Below, piece by piece: positions 25,215 through 33,832 of a DNA stretch of 64,000 bases. Each line of letters opens with the position of its first letter. The stretch's first letter is position 1. This DNA is from Rhodoferax sp. GW822-FHT02A01 (lineage in GTDB: Bacteria; Pseudomonadota; Gammaproteobacteria; Burkholderiales; Burkholderiaceae_C): NCBI RefSeq assembly GCF_038784515.1, contig NZ_CP152376.1, positions 3,844,001 through 3,908,000 of the forward strand. Direction: 5' to 3'. The notes below the pieces were generated by a model that was given only the letters and a program-made list of their open reading frames with translations, did not search any database and was not told the origin of the DNA. The translations under genes and the position numbers were made by a program.

Positions 25215-26247
25215 GTCACGCGGCTATGCTGTGATGGTGTTGCCTCCCGAACTTCCCGAACTAGCTGCACTCAACCGCATCGTCGAGCTGGGTGCTGCGC
25301 ACCTGCAATGCCGTGTGGTCTGCAACGTGGCAGTGCCCGGTGGCAGCTATCCGGTGCATGCCATTACGCTGGGCAAATCCGATCCGGCGGTGCCGGCCGT
25401 GGGCTACTTTGGTGGCGTGCACGGACTGGAGCGCATCGGTGCCGAGGTGGTGATTGCCTATCTGCACAGTCTGGTGATGCGCCTGCAGTGGGACAGCACG
25501 CTGCACCGGCAACTGGAAACTGTGCGGCTGGTCTTCATGCCCATTGTCAATCCCGGCGGCATGCACCTGGGGACGCGGGCCAATCCACGCGGTGTGGACC
25601 TGATGCGCAACGCACCGGTGACTGCGCTGGACCCGGTGCCATTCATGGTCGGCGGGCAGCGCGTCAGTGCGCGCCTGCCCTGGTACCGTGGCGCGGCCAA
25701 CGGAGCCATGGAGGCCGAGAGCCAGGCTTTGTGTGAGGTGGTACAGAGCGAGCTGCTGAACCGCCCCTTCAGCTTGGCACTGGATTGCCACTCCGGCTTT
25801 GGCGTGTCGGACCGTTTGTGGTTTCCTTTTGCGCATACCCGCGCACCGATTGCCCATCTGGCCGAGATGCATGCGCTCAAAAGCATCTTCAGCCAGTCCA
25901 ACAGCTACCACCGGTACACGGTGGAGCCGCAGAGCGCGCAGTATTTGGCGCATGGTGACTTGTGGGACCACCTCTATCAGCTGGCCTGCCGCGATGCAGA
26001 TCGCATCTTCTTGCCGCTGACGCTGGAGATGGGCTCCTGGCTTTGGGTGAAGAAGAACCCGCGCCAGCTGTTTTTCCGGCACGGCATCTTCAATCCCCTG
26101 ATCGAGCACCGGCAGCAGCGGGTGCTGCGCCAGCATCAGATGCTGCTGGACTTTCTGTCGCGCGCCGCCAGCGACCATGACCGCTGGTTGCCCAAGGCGG
26201 ATGCCCGCGTGCAGCAGCACGCCATGGCCTTGCAGGATTGGTACTGA
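25213..26247 (+). CDS. M14-family zinc carboxypeptidase-like protein
   Basis: 344 residues; an internal ATG at 25234 is an equally good start. The zinc ligands of M14 peptidases are visible: HxxE in GGVHGLERIG, and the later His in LDCHSGFG. Substrate residues include NPGG, RGVDLMRN and the catalytic Glu in LTLEMGSW. No signal peptide, so it acts in the cytoplasm, on a peptide or amide that cannot be named. The alpha/beta hydrolase gene follows after 2 bases and is surely co-transcribed. Confidence 0.82.
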   Translation: MSRGYAVMVLPPELPELAALNRIVELGAAHLQCRVVCNVAVPGGSYPVHAITLGKSDPAVPAVGYFGGVHGLERIGAEVVIAYLHSLVMRLQWDSTLHRQLETVRLVFMPIVNPGGMHLGTRANPRGVDLMRNAPVTALDPVPFMVGGQRVSARLPWYRGAANGAMEAESQALCEVVQSELLNRPFSLALDCHSGFGVSDRLWFPFAHTRAPIAHLAEMHALKSIFSQSNSYHRYTVEPQSAQYLAHGDLWDHLYQLACRDADRIFLPLTLEMGSWLWVKKNPRQLFFRHGIFNPLIEHRQQRVLRQHQMLLDFLSRAASDHDRWLPKADARVQQHAMALQDWY

Positions 26248-26249
26248 CG

Positions 26250-26996
26250 ATGGAAACCTGGGTCCTGCTACGTGGTTTGACGCGCTCCAGTGCGCATTGG
26301 GCCGGCTTTGACGCCGAGCTGAAAAACGCGCTGTCGGTTCGGGTGATCACGCTGGATATGCCGGGCAACGGCTTGCTCTTCTCGCGGCGCAGTCCTTCGA
26401 CCGTGCAAGACATGGCAAGCCATTGCCGCAATGCCCTGCGTGCGTTGGGCGTCACAGAACCGGTCAGCATTCTGGCCATGTCGCTGGGGGGTATGGTGGC
26501 AGCGCAATGGGCTGCGCAGTGGCCGCAGGAGGTGCGGGAGCTGGTGCTCATCAATACCAGCTCAAGACCCTTCAATCCGGTCTGGCAACGCATGCGACCA
26601 ACTGCCATGGCGGACTTGCTTAAACCCTTGCTGGTGCGCGGTGGCGCCAATGCCTGGGAGTCGGCTATTCTGCGCCGCACTGCCAATCACCCGCAGAAAG
26701 CCGTGCTGCAGGACTGGCGTTTCGAACGCGTGCTGCGTCCCGTCACCAAAGCCAACGCGTGGCGTCAATTGCTGGCGGCTGCACGGTACCGTGCACCGCT
26801 GGTTGCGCCGGTACCCACACTGGTTTTGGCAGGTGAACGGGATCGTTTGGTGAATATGGCGTGCTCACGGGCACTCGCACAGCAATGGGGAAGTGTGCTG
26901 AGAGTGCATCCCACAGCCGGTCACGACCTGACACTGGATGACCCGTCTTGGGTCATCGAAGAAATACGGCGCTGGCGCGAAAGCGCCAGGCCGTGA
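26250..26996 (+). CDS. Alpha/beta hydrolase
   Basis: About 248 residues from the ATG at 26250, just after the previous stop. Catalytic triad: nucleophile Ser in LAMSLGG (A-x-S-x-G), acid in LAGERDRLV, and histidine in TAGHDLTLDD near the C-terminus. The oxyanion region is LLRGLTRSSAHW. This is the common esterase/lipase-like fold; the substrate is unknown. The pairing with an M14-type enzyme suggests joint breakdown of a small amide or ester. Confidence 0.85.
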   Translation: METWVLLRGLTRSSAHWAGFDAELKNALSVRVITLDMPGNGLLFSRRSPSTVQDMASHCRNALRALGVTEPVSILAMSLGGMVAAQWAAQWPQEVRELVLINTSSRPFNPVWQRMRPTAMADLLKPLLVRGGANAWESAILRRTANHPQKAVLQDWRFERVLRPVTKANAWRQLLAAARYRAPLVAPVPTLVLAGERDRLVNMACSRALAQQWGSVLRVHPTAGHDLTLDDPSWVIEEIRRWRESARP

Positions 26997-27016
26997 GCAA
27001 AGTTGCTTGAGTGGAC

Positions 27017-27505
27017 CTAGGCAGCCTTGGCCGGGCGTCCAGTCTTGAGGCTGGGTACGGCGCGTACAGCGGCCACGAAAGCGGAGTCCGACATGGCGGC
27101 CAGGGCCTTGATGCCGGCACGGATCAGTTCGGTCTTCTTGGCCGGGGCGGCCAATTTGCCAGCGCGCAGCTTGAGTGCGTCCAGCACCACGTATTCGTTC
27201 TTGGGGATGGAGATGCTGTCGCGCACCATCTTGATCTTCTTCTCTTTGGGGGCCTTGTCTTCTGCGGGCTTGGTGGCCTTGGGGGCAGCTTTGGCTTCGG
27301 GCTTGGCAGCTGGCTTTGCCACCTTGGCTACGGGCTTCTTTGCAGCGGGTTTCGCGGCGGGCTTGGCAGCCACCTTCTTGGCTGGCTTGGCGGGCTTTGC
27401 AGAAGCCTTCGCGGCCGGTTTGGCAACGGGGGCGCTAGGGGCTGCGGCGGGCGCGACAGGGGCTGCAGAGGTGGTGGCTTCGGCGGCTGCCTTGTTTGCT
27501 TGCAT
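27017..27505 (-). CDS. Alanine/lysine-rich histone H1-like protein
   Basis: About 162 residues from the ATG at 27505, with GGAG five bases upstream. Residues 10-95 are low-complexity Ala/Lys/Pro repeats (AAKPAAKPAAKK type), like bacterial H1-like proteins that bind DNA without sequence preference. The C-terminal 65 residues are globular and conserved in look (VRDSISIPKNEYVVLDALK, PAKKTELIRAGIKALAAMSD), a form common in Burkholderiales. Probably nucleoid-associated. Ends 20 bases from the convergent hydrolase gene. Confidence 0.75.
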   Translation of the reverse strand: MQANKAAAEATTSAAPVAPAAAPSAPVAKPAAKASAKPAKPAKKVAAKPAAKPAAKKPVAKVAKPAAKPEAKAAPKATKPAEDKAPKEKKIKMVRDSISIPKNEYVVLDALKLRAGKLAAPAKKTELIRAGIKALAAMSDSAFVAAVRAVPSLKTGRPAKAA

Positions 27506-27567
27506 AAACACTCCAACTTGATAAACGATGTATATAGTTTATACGGTTCACAAATGACGAGCAACCA

Positions 27568-27603
27568 AAGAAAAAGGCCGATGGCTATAAAACCAACGGC
27601 CTT
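27568..27603 (-). terminator. Rho-independent terminator of phoA
   Basis: On the minus strand AAGGCCGTTGG pairs with CCATCGGCCTT (one mismatch) around a short AT loop and is followed by TTTTTCTTT. It begins 20 bases after the phoA stop codon. Confidence 0.85.
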
Positions 27604-27622
27604 GCGCTGCCAGAAGTGACGG

Positions 27623-29659
27623 TTATTTCTTTGCTACGCGTCTTGTCGGCATGAGGTCGGCGGGAATCACCACGCCGTTGGCCGCCTGGGCCAGCTTGAA
27701 GAACACATCGGTGTTGTCCTGTACACCGGTGAAGTTCCATGCACCCGGGCCATAGGCCGACAGCGGAATGTCGGTAGCGGTGTGCACGGCGCTTTCGCCG
27801 GGAACCTGACCGGTCACCAGGAATTTGCCATCGACATCACGCACCGCTGGATTGGCCGGGTAGACCGACAGAGGTTCCTTTTTCACGAACGGCTGCTGGC
27901 TGTCCTGCAGCGGGCGGTCATTGGTGCGGAAGTCTTCATAGCGGTCGGAGTTGGCGCCATAACCCACCAGCAGGCGGTAGTCGATGTCGGTGGTTTCCGG
28001 ATAGCCGTCGGCTGCAATCTTGTACTTGGGAAAGCCTGCTTGCTCGTAGATGCCAACCACCTTGTCGCGGATGTTGGCGGCACCGCCTTCGCGCACCAGT
28101 TCCTGCAAGCGTGCATCGGTCACACGCGAGCCGCCGATCAGCGCAGCACCCGAGCACTCATGGTCGGCCGTGACGATGACCAGGGTGTCGCCATGGGTGC
28201 GGGCAAATTCCTGCACACGCTTGATGGCACGGTCGAACTCGATGGTGTCGAGCAGCCAGCGCTCGGTGTCCATGTTGTGCGCCTGCTTGTCGATGGAGGC
28301 ACCCTCGACCATCAGCACAAAGCCATTCTTCTGGCGCTCCAGCACGGCCAGGGCCTTGTCGGTCATTTCGTCCAGCATGGGCTGGTCGGGCAGGCCGTAG
28401 TCATCCACCACGCGGCCGGTGATGCCACGCGCCTTGTTGCGACGGCCGTCGATCTTGTCCAGTGCCACGTTCATGTTGGAGTGGGCAAACAGGCCCAGCA
28501 GCTTGTCGGTCTTGGCGGGGCTCAGGCCGTCCAGCGTGGTTTTGTCAGGTGCGTAGCTGAAGCCTGCGGCCTGGAAGTCGGCCAGCAGGTCGCGGTCCTT
28601 GTCCATCTGCCCCGCAGAAGCACCCCAGCGCTTGACGATGTCGGCGGTATGGGCGTCGGTGGCGGAGAAGGCGTAGTCGGTCTTGTCGCCGCGGGCAGAG
28701 CCGGGCGTGGCGGAGAGCACGAACCATTTGCGGCCGCCGCCCATGAGCACGGTCAGGCCAGTGAGTTTGCGGTCATCCAGGAACTGGTCAACGATGCCGG
28801 TGCCGGCACCCCGGTTGCTGGTGTGGATGGCATTGCCGGCCGGTGTGGCATCAAACACGTCGGCAGTGGTGACCAAGCCCAGGGCCTTGCCTTGCGTGCG
28901 GTGCAGATATTCGCTCAGGTACTCGATGCGCGGATTGTCAAACGGGTCCACCGTGTCGTCGGGGAACACGCCTTCTTCATTGTTGTTGTTCTTGTTGCCG
29001 GAGACGTGGGAGGTCATGCCGGGCGAAGAATCGGTCACCACCGAGTTCAGCGAAGCCGTCTTCACCATGCCGGTGACGGGGAATGTGTCCATGGCCAGCG
29101 GGGTGATGGTCTTGCCCTGCGCATAGCCACCGGCGACGATACGTGCGCCGGTGCGCTGTGCGGCACCCATGCCGTCACCCAGCATGATGATGATGTTCTT
29201 GACCTTCTGGCCGCCCGCTACCAGGGGAATGATTTCGAAATTGCCGGTAGCTGTCACGGTCTGGCCGTCGCTTTGGGTCGCAGTGACCTGCAGTGTGTGG
29301 ATACCGGGCTTGGTGGCCGATACCGCACGCACCGTGGCAATAGTGGCATTGGTGGGTACTGCCCCAAGGCAGCCGCTGCTGCAGCTGCGCAGCGCCACGT
29401 TGGCATCCACGGGTTTGCCGTCGATGGCAAATTGCGCGGCGGTAATGGTTTTGCCTGCCTCGTCGGGACGCACCGTGGCTTGCAAGTCAAAGCGTTGCCC
29501 GGGCAGAAAACGGGCAATCACGGGTGCTGCGTTGCCACTGGCAAAGAGTTCGCTCGGAGGTGTCAGGCGGCTCACCGTGGGCGCCGCCTGGGCGTTCATG
29601 TGCACGGCCATGCAGGCCAGGACAGCCGACGCAATCAGGTGAAGAGGGTGTTTGTTCAT
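27623..29659 (-). CDS. phoA: Alkaline phosphatase with N-terminal Ig-like domain
   Basis: 678 residues, longer than the 450-500 of E. coli PhoA because residues about 27-145 form an extra beta domain with an internal CSSGC pair. Signal peptide ends near NAQAA. Catalytic features: D162 in MLGDGMG, nucleophile S211 in VTDSSPGMTSH, metal ligands in VEGASIDKQAHNMD and TADHECSGA, and a later His-bearing C-terminus. It releases phosphate from organic esters in the periplasm or outside. It lies 40 bases after a secreted protein gene and probably shares its promoter, which carries a weak Pho site. Confidence 0.93.
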   Translation of the reverse strand: MNKHPLHLIASAVLACMAVHMNAQAAPTVSRLTPPSELFASGNAAPVIARFLPGQRFDLQATVRPDEAGKTITAAQFAIDGKPVDANVALRSCSSGCLGAVPTNATIATVRAVSATKPGIHTLQVTATQSDGQTVTATGNFEIIPLVAGGQKVKNIIIMLGDGMGAAQRTGARIVAGGYAQGKTITPLAMDTFPVTGMVKTASLNSVVTDSSPGMTSHVSGNKNNNNEEGVFPDDTVDPFDNPRIEYLSEYLHRTQGKALGLVTTADVFDATPAGNAIHTSNRGAGTGIVDQFLDDRKLTGLTVLMGGGRKWFVLSATPGSARGDKTDYAFSATDAHTADIVKRWGASAGQMDKDRDLLADFQAAGFSYAPDKTTLDGLSPAKTDKLLGLFAHSNMNVALDKIDGRRNKARGITGRVVDDYGLPDQPMLDEMTDKALAVLERQKNGFVLMVEGASIDKQAHNMDTERWLLDTIEFDRAIKRVQEFARTHGDTLVIVTADHECSGAALIGGSRVTDARLQELVREGGAANIRDKVVGIYEQAGFPKYKIAADGYPETTDIDYRLLVGYGANSDRYEDFRTNDRPLQDSQQPFVKKEPLSVYPANPAVRDVDGKFLVTGQVPGESAVHTATDIPLSAYGPGAWNFTGVQDNTDVFFKLAQAANGVVIPADLMPTRRVAKK

Positions 29660-29699
29660 ATGCAGGTTGGGTGACGGAAAACGATGGTTGAAAATCGGC

Positions 29700-30278
29700 T
29701 CAATGGATGTGCTGCAAGGTGTGCAGGTAGTTGGCCACCTCGAAGAAATTCATGCCGCGCGTGGCTTCCGGAGCGAGCTGCAGGCGTACCCAGGACACGC
29801 GGCCATCCTGTTCCTCGAAGCGGCCTACGCTGACCGTGCCTTGCACCTCAATGCGGCCGCGCACATAGGGCACGACAAAGTCCGACTGGCTGGGGTCCAA
29901 ATAGACCATGGCCCAGGCGATGGGCAGATCGTCGGCGTCGCCGTCGGCATGCTCGCTCATGCGCACGGGCCGCGGCGTTAGCATGAAGCGGCCCAGCGAG
30001 GGGCGCTCCTGCTGCACCATGTAGCCAACCAGGCGCACGGTCTTGCCGTCGGCCTGCAACAGCGCGGGCGTGGTTTGCGCGCCTTTGGGGCCCAGGGGAG
30101 ACTGAAAGAAGTCGGCAAAGCGCAGTTCGGCAATGTCTGCAGGATCGGACGGCGGTACGGATTGGGCCAGCACCGTGCCAGAGCACCAGAGGGTGGCGGC
30201 AATGGCCGTGAGAAGCACGGCCGCCCATGGTTTGCGATGGCCCGTACCAAGGGGCAGGCGCAGAAAAAGCTTCGTCAT
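29700..30278 (-). CDS. Secreted protein of unknown function, upstream of phoA
   Basis: 192 residues with a signal peptide (VLLTAIAATLWCSGTVLAQ). The mature part has about 150 residues with mixed strands (KTVRLVGYMVQQE, VRGRIEVQGTVSVGRFEEQDG), perhaps an OB-like beta barrel as in DUF3299-type proteins; I do not recognise the family for certain. AAGG abuts the ATG at 30278, and the predicted promoter would start transcription about here, so a later GTG start near residue 21 is possible. Shares the phoA transcription unit and may assist the phosphatase or bind its substrate. Confidence 0.65.
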   Translation of the reverse strand: MTKLFLRLPLGTGHRKPWAAVLLTAIAATLWCSGTVLAQSVPPSDPADIAELRFADFFQSPLGPKGAQTTPALLQADGKTVRLVGYMVQQERPSLGRFMLTPRPVRMSEHADGDADDLPIAWAMVYLDPSQSDFVVPYVRGRIEVQGTVSVGRFEEQDGRVSWVRLQLAPEATRGMNFFEVANYLHTLQHIH

Positions 30279-30284
30279 CCTTCG

Positions 30285-30318
30285 AGATTACGAAACCAAT
30301 ATTTCAGATGTGTGACGC
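30285..30318 (-). promoter_or_regulatory. Weak Pho-like site ahead of the phoA operon
   Basis: Minus strand: GCGTCAC (30318-30312), 4 bases, CTGAAAT (30307-30301), 10 of 14 positions. TAATCT (30290-30285) starts 10 bp later. The half-sites are poor, but the spacing and the gene behind it agree. Confidence 0.4.
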
Positions 30319-30394
30319 TGTCCGCCGGTCAGCGGCGCGCTGTGCTGCAACGGGACAGAAAAGGCTGCCCCTTCCCTGGGATGCCGCGTTGGGT

Positions 30395-31903
30395 CTAGAC
30401 GCCTTTGACGTCCAGTTTCCAGGGCGTCTTTTCCCAGGCCAGACACTCTTCACGCAGCAGGTGTGCGGATTGCGGATAGCTTTCTGCCCACCCTTCCCGG
30501 CACACCAGGCGAATGGTGGTGCCGTTGGCGTCCATGCGCTTGAGGTTCAATCCGTCCAGATCGGGGTCGCGTCGCGCGTGGCACAGGATGACCGCTAGAC
30601 GCAGGCACACCAGCTGGCACACCAGCTCGGTGTCGGTGAGGGCGTTTTCAAGTTTGCGCAGCTTGCCCCGGTGGCCCAGCACCAGCAGGCTGAGCCGGTG
30701 CATTTCGGACAGGGAAAAGCCCATGGCATCTGCGTTGTCCAGGATGTAGGCACCGTGCTTGTGGTAGTCGCTGTGGGAAATATGGCTACCGATTTCATGC
30801 AGTTCAGCGGCCCACAGCAGCTTGCGCAGGGAGCGCTCGACTTCGGTGTCACTCTGCTTTCTGGAACCGCCTGTCAGCTGCGAATGCAGCTGGCTGGCCA
30901 CCTTGCCAACGCGCTTGCCATGCACCGTATCGACGCCGAACTTCAGCGCCAGGCGGTTCACACTGTTGACGCGCAGATCGCCGCTGTAGCCGGTATTGCC
31001 CAGCAGGTCGCAGATCAGACCGTGGCGCAGGCCGCCAGTGGCCATTTCCATGCTCTCGATGTTGAGCAGGGTGAAGATGGCGCGCATCACGCTCAAGCCG
31101 CCGCCAATGATGGCCTTGCGGTCTTCGCGCATGCCGGGCATGCGCAGGCGGTCCACCGATTGGGCTGTGACCAGCTTGTCCAGCAGCCAGTCCAGCCCTT
31201 CCTTGCTGATGTGACCGCTGGGCCAACCCGCTGCGATCAGCACGTCGCCCACGGCACCGACGGTGCCGGCCGAACCGTAGGCGGTGTCCCAGTGGTCGGG
31301 GTGGTAAGCCTCGAATGCCTCGTCGAGCACGGCGGTGGCGGCAACTTCCGCCAGTTCGAATGCCTTGTGGGTGAACTGCCCATCGGGAAAGAAGCGCTTG
31401 GACCAGGCAATGCTGCCGACCCGGAAGGACTCCATGACCCTGGGCTTGCGGCCCTGGCCCAGAATCAGTTCGGTGGAGCGGCCACCAATGTCGATGACCA
31501 GGCGGCGTTCTTCGGAAACCGGCAGCATCTGGGCCACGCCCTGGTAGATCAGCCGCGCTTCTTCCCTTCCGGAGATCACGTCGATCGGGAAGCCCAGAAT
31601 CTGGTTGGCACGCTCCAGAAATTCGTCGCGGTTGCGCGCTTCGCGCAGGGTTTGGGTGGCTACGGCACGAACCTCGGAGGGTTTGAAGCCTGCCAGGCGC
31701 TCGCCAAAGCGGGCCAGACAATCCCAGCCGGCCTGCATGGCCTGGGGTGTGAGGTTGCGGCTTTCATCCAGGCCGCCGCCCTGACGCACGGTTTCTTTCA
31801 GGTACTCGGCTCGGAGAAATTCACCGTGGTCAATGCGACCGATTTCCAGGCGGAAGCTGTTGGAGCCCAGGTCCACAGCGGCGAGGCGGTTTCCAGATTG
31901 CAT
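30395..31903 (-). CDS. ppx: Exopolyphosphatase (Ppx/GppA family)
   Basis: 502 residues. Removes terminal phosphates from polyphosphate (or the 5' phosphate of pppGpp). The ASKHA phosphotransferase fold is clear: AVDLGSNSFRLEIG at the start, the Glu-bearing ISGREEARLIYQGV, the second phosphate loop IDIGGRSTELI, and the C-terminal HD-like domain (AAELHEIGSHISHSDYHKHG). Opposes ppk in polyphosphate turnover. It stands between the fasciclin gene terminator and the phoA operon and has its own start region in 31904-31984. Confidence 0.92.
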   Translation of the reverse strand: MQSGNRLAAVDLGSNSFRLEIGRIDHGEFLRAEYLKETVRQGGGLDESRNLTPQAMQAGWDCLARFGERLAGFKPSEVRAVATQTLREARNRDEFLERANQILGFPIDVISGREEARLIYQGVAQMLPVSEERRLVIDIGGRSTELILGQGRKPRVMESFRVGSIAWSKRFFPDGQFTHKAFELAEVAATAVLDEAFEAYHPDHWDTAYGSAGTVGAVGDVLIAAGWPSGHISKEGLDWLLDKLVTAQSVDRLRMPGMREDRKAIIGGGLSVMRAIFTLLNIESMEMATGGLRHGLICDLLGNTGYSGDLRVNSVNRLALKFGVDTVHGKRVGKVASQLHSQLTGGSRKQSDTEVERSLRKLLWAAELHEIGSHISHSDYHKHGAYILDNADAMGFSLSEMHRLSLLVLGHRGKLRKLENALTDTELVCQLVCLRLAVILCHARRDPDLDGLNLKRMDANGTTIRLVCREGWAESYPQSAHLLREECLAWEKTPWKLDVKGV

Positions 31904-31984
31904 GAAGTGTGTTGGTAGCTTTGTTTTGCTCGGCGGAGCATAGCACCCGCAAGAAGAAGGGCACCTGGCCGGGGCTGGCCGAAA

Positions 31985-32023
31985 AGGGCAAAACGGGGTC
32001 CGCTGCGCTGGGCAACGGACCCC
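31985..32023 (-). terminator. Terminator of the fasciclin gene
   Basis: Minus strand: GGGGTCCG (32023-32016) pairs with CGGACCCC (32002-31995) around a 13-base loop, followed by GTTTTGCCCTTTT. It separates the fasciclin lipoprotein gene from ppx. Confidence 0.8.
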
Positions 32024-32077
32024 GGTGCTCTATGCAGCCCATTCCAGGTCCGCAAACGCAGGGCAGAGGAGTGCGGC

Positions 32078-32578
32078 TTACTTCTTGGCTGGGGGAATCA
32101 GCACGGTGTCGATGATGTGCACGACGCCATTGGTTGCGGCGATGTCGGCGGTGGTCACGGCTGCGCTTTCCACGGTCACGAACTCACCCGCCTTGGAAAG
32201 CTCCAGCTCGGAACCTTGCAGGCTCTTGACCTTGGAATTCTTGATGTCGGCTGCCACGGATTTGCCAGCAACCACGTGGTAGCGCAGCACATCCTTGAGT
32301 TTTTCGGGGTGCTTGGCCAGATCGTCCATGGTCTTGGCCGGAACGGCCTTGAATGCTTCATTGCTGGGGGCGAAGACCGTGAAGGGGCCGGTTCCGTTCA
32401 GTGTGTCAGCCAGTCCGGCGCTGCCGATCAGGCCGCTCAAGGTGCTAAGGGAAGGGGTCTTGGCAATGGTTTCGGTCAGGCTGACAGGAGCTGGCACGCT
32501 GGCGCAACCAGTCATCAGAGCAGCAAATCCTGCAGCAGCACAAGCAACCAGGCTACGGCGAGAGAAAGAGATCGACAT
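32078..32578 (-). CDS. Fasciclin-domain lipoprotein, putative Pho regulon member
   Basis: About 166 residues from the ATG at 32578, with AGGAG upstream; a frame reaching 32704 would cover the promoter. Lipobox LMTGC after a positively charged signal peptide with SRRSL. One fasciclin (FAS1) domain fills the rest: TVFAPSNEAF (first conserved segment), LRYHVVAGKSV, and ATNGVVHIIDTVLIPP (second). FAS1 domains mediate adhesion or binding at the cell surface. Divergent from pstS, with a strong Pho box of its own on the minus strand, which is unusual for this family. Confidence 0.85.
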   Translation of the reverse strand: MSISFSRRSLVACAAAGFAALMTGCASVPAPVSLTETIAKTPSLSTLSGLIGSAGLADTLNGTGPFTVFAPSNEAFKAVPAKTMDDLAKHPEKLKDVLRYHVVAGKSVAADIKNSKVKSLQGSELELSKAGEFVTVESAAVTTADIAATNGVVHIIDTVLIPPAKK

Positions 32579-32605
32579 CGAAGGTACTCCTGTAGAAAAG
32601 CCCAG

Positions 32606-32639
32606 AGCGTAAGAAGACTTTGTGACAGAGGTATGACAT
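32606..32639 (-). promoter_or_regulatory. Pho box and -10 for the fasciclin gene
   Basis: Minus strand: ATGTCAT (32639-32633), ACCT, CTGTCAC (32628-32622): 13 of 14 half-site positions. TACGCT (32611-32606) starts 10 bp later. Another half-site (TTGTCAC) occurs at 32662-32656. It is separate from the pstS site on the other strand. Confidence 0.7.
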
Positions 32640-32697
32640 TTGATGCCATGCTTTGGTGACAAAAGAGTTGTTTGCAACATCCGGCAAATGCGGTTGA

Positions 32698-32731
32698 ATG
32701 TCACATGAGTGTCATAAATCTTTCTTAGAGT
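32698..32731 (+). promoter_or_regulatory. Pho box and -10 for the pst-pho operon
   Basis: ATGTCAC (32698-32704), ATGA, GTGTCAT (32709-32715): 12 of 14 half-site positions. TAGAGT (32726-32731) begins 10 bp later as -10. This is the expected autoregulated PhoB site of pstS and a good reference for the others. Confidence 0.8.
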
Positions 32732-32767
32732 TCATAGGTTCCTTAAACACAACCTCAAAGGTTAACT

Positions 32768-33811
32768 ATGAAGACGTTGTTCAACCATTCGCTCCTGGCT
32801 GTTGCCGCAGTTGCATCTTTCAGCTTTTCCGGCGTTGCAGGCGCCCAGGAAATCACCGGCGCTGGCGCCAGCTTCCCTGCGCCCATCTACGCAAAGTGGG
32901 CTTCCGACTACAACAAGGCCACTGGCGTGAAGGTGAACTACCAGTCCATCGGCTCCGGTGGTGGTATCAAGCAGATTGACTCCAAGACCGTCGACTTTGG
33001 CGCTTCCGACATGCCCCAGACCGATGACGTGCTCAAGTCCAAGGGCCAAGTGCAGTTCCCCACCGTGATCGGCGGCGTGGTTCCCGTGATCAATGTCAAG
33101 GGCATCGAACCCGGCCAACTCAAGCTGACCGGTCAGCTGCTGGGCGACATCTTCCTGGGCAAGGTGACCAAGTGGAATGATCCCGCGATCAAGGCGCTGA
33201 ACCCCACGCTGCCCCTGCCCGACACCGCCATTGCCCAGGTGCGCCGCGCGGATGGTTCCGGCACCACCTTCATCTTCACCAACTACTTGAGCAAGGTCAA
33301 CGCCGAGTGGAAGTCCAAGGTCGGTGAAGGCACAGCCGTGAACTGGCCCGTGGGCGCTGGCGGCAAGGGCAACGAAGGTGTTTCCGCCTTCGTGAACCGC
33401 CTGCCCAATTCCATCGGCTACGTCGAATACTCCTACGTCAAGCAGAACAAGATGAACTACGCCGTTCTGCAAAATGCCGCAGGCAATTTCGTCAAGCCCG
33501 AAGACGACGCTTTCAAGGCCGCCGCCGCCGGTGCCGACTGGAACAAGTCGTTCTATCAGATCCTGACCAACAACCCCGGCAAGGAAGCATGGCCCATCAG
33601 CGGCGCCACCTTCATCCTGATGCATGCCAAGCAGGACAAGCCGGCCAATGGTTCCGAAGTCCTCAAGTTCTTCAACTGGGCTTATGCCAACGGTGGCAAG
33701 ACCGCTGCAGATCTGGACTATGTTCCCCTGCCGGCATCTGTGGTCGCCCTGATCCAGAAGTCCTGGGGTGAAATCAAGGACGGCAGCGGCAAGGCCATTG
33801 CGTTCAAGTAA
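32768..33811 (+). CDS. pstS: Phosphate ABC transporter substrate-binding protein
   Basis: 347 residues with a signal peptide ending AGAQE. It binds inorganic phosphate in the periplasm. Phosphate-contacting segments typical of PstS: GAGASFPAPIYAKW, IGSGGGIKQI, DFGASDMP and RRADGSGTTFIF. First gene of pstSCAB-phoU-phoB-phoR, all in one direction, with a Pho box 53-70 bases upstream. Confidence 0.97.
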   Translation: MKTLFNHSLLAVAAVASFSFSGVAGAQEITGAGASFPAPIYAKWASDYNKATGVKVNYQSIGSGGGIKQIDSKTVDFGASDMPQTDDVLKSKGQVQFPTVIGGVVPVINVKGIEPGQLKLTGQLLGDIFLGKVTKWNDPAIKALNPTLPLPDTAIAQVRRADGSGTTFIFTNYLSKVNAEWKSKVGEGTAVNWPVGAGGKGNEGVSAFVNRLPNSIGYVEYSYVKQNKMNYAVLQNAAGNFVKPEDDAFKAAAAGADWNKSFYQILTNNPGKEAWPISGATFILMHAKQDKPANGSEVLKFFNWAYANGGKTAADLDYVPLPASVVALIQKSWGEIKDGSGKAIAFK

Positions 33812-33832
33812 TTGAACCGCGGAGGAATCCCG

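Noticed and set aside
27782..29674. 630-codon plus-strand frame opposite phoA
   Set aside because: Antisense to a complete alkaline phosphatase; no start signal or family sequence.
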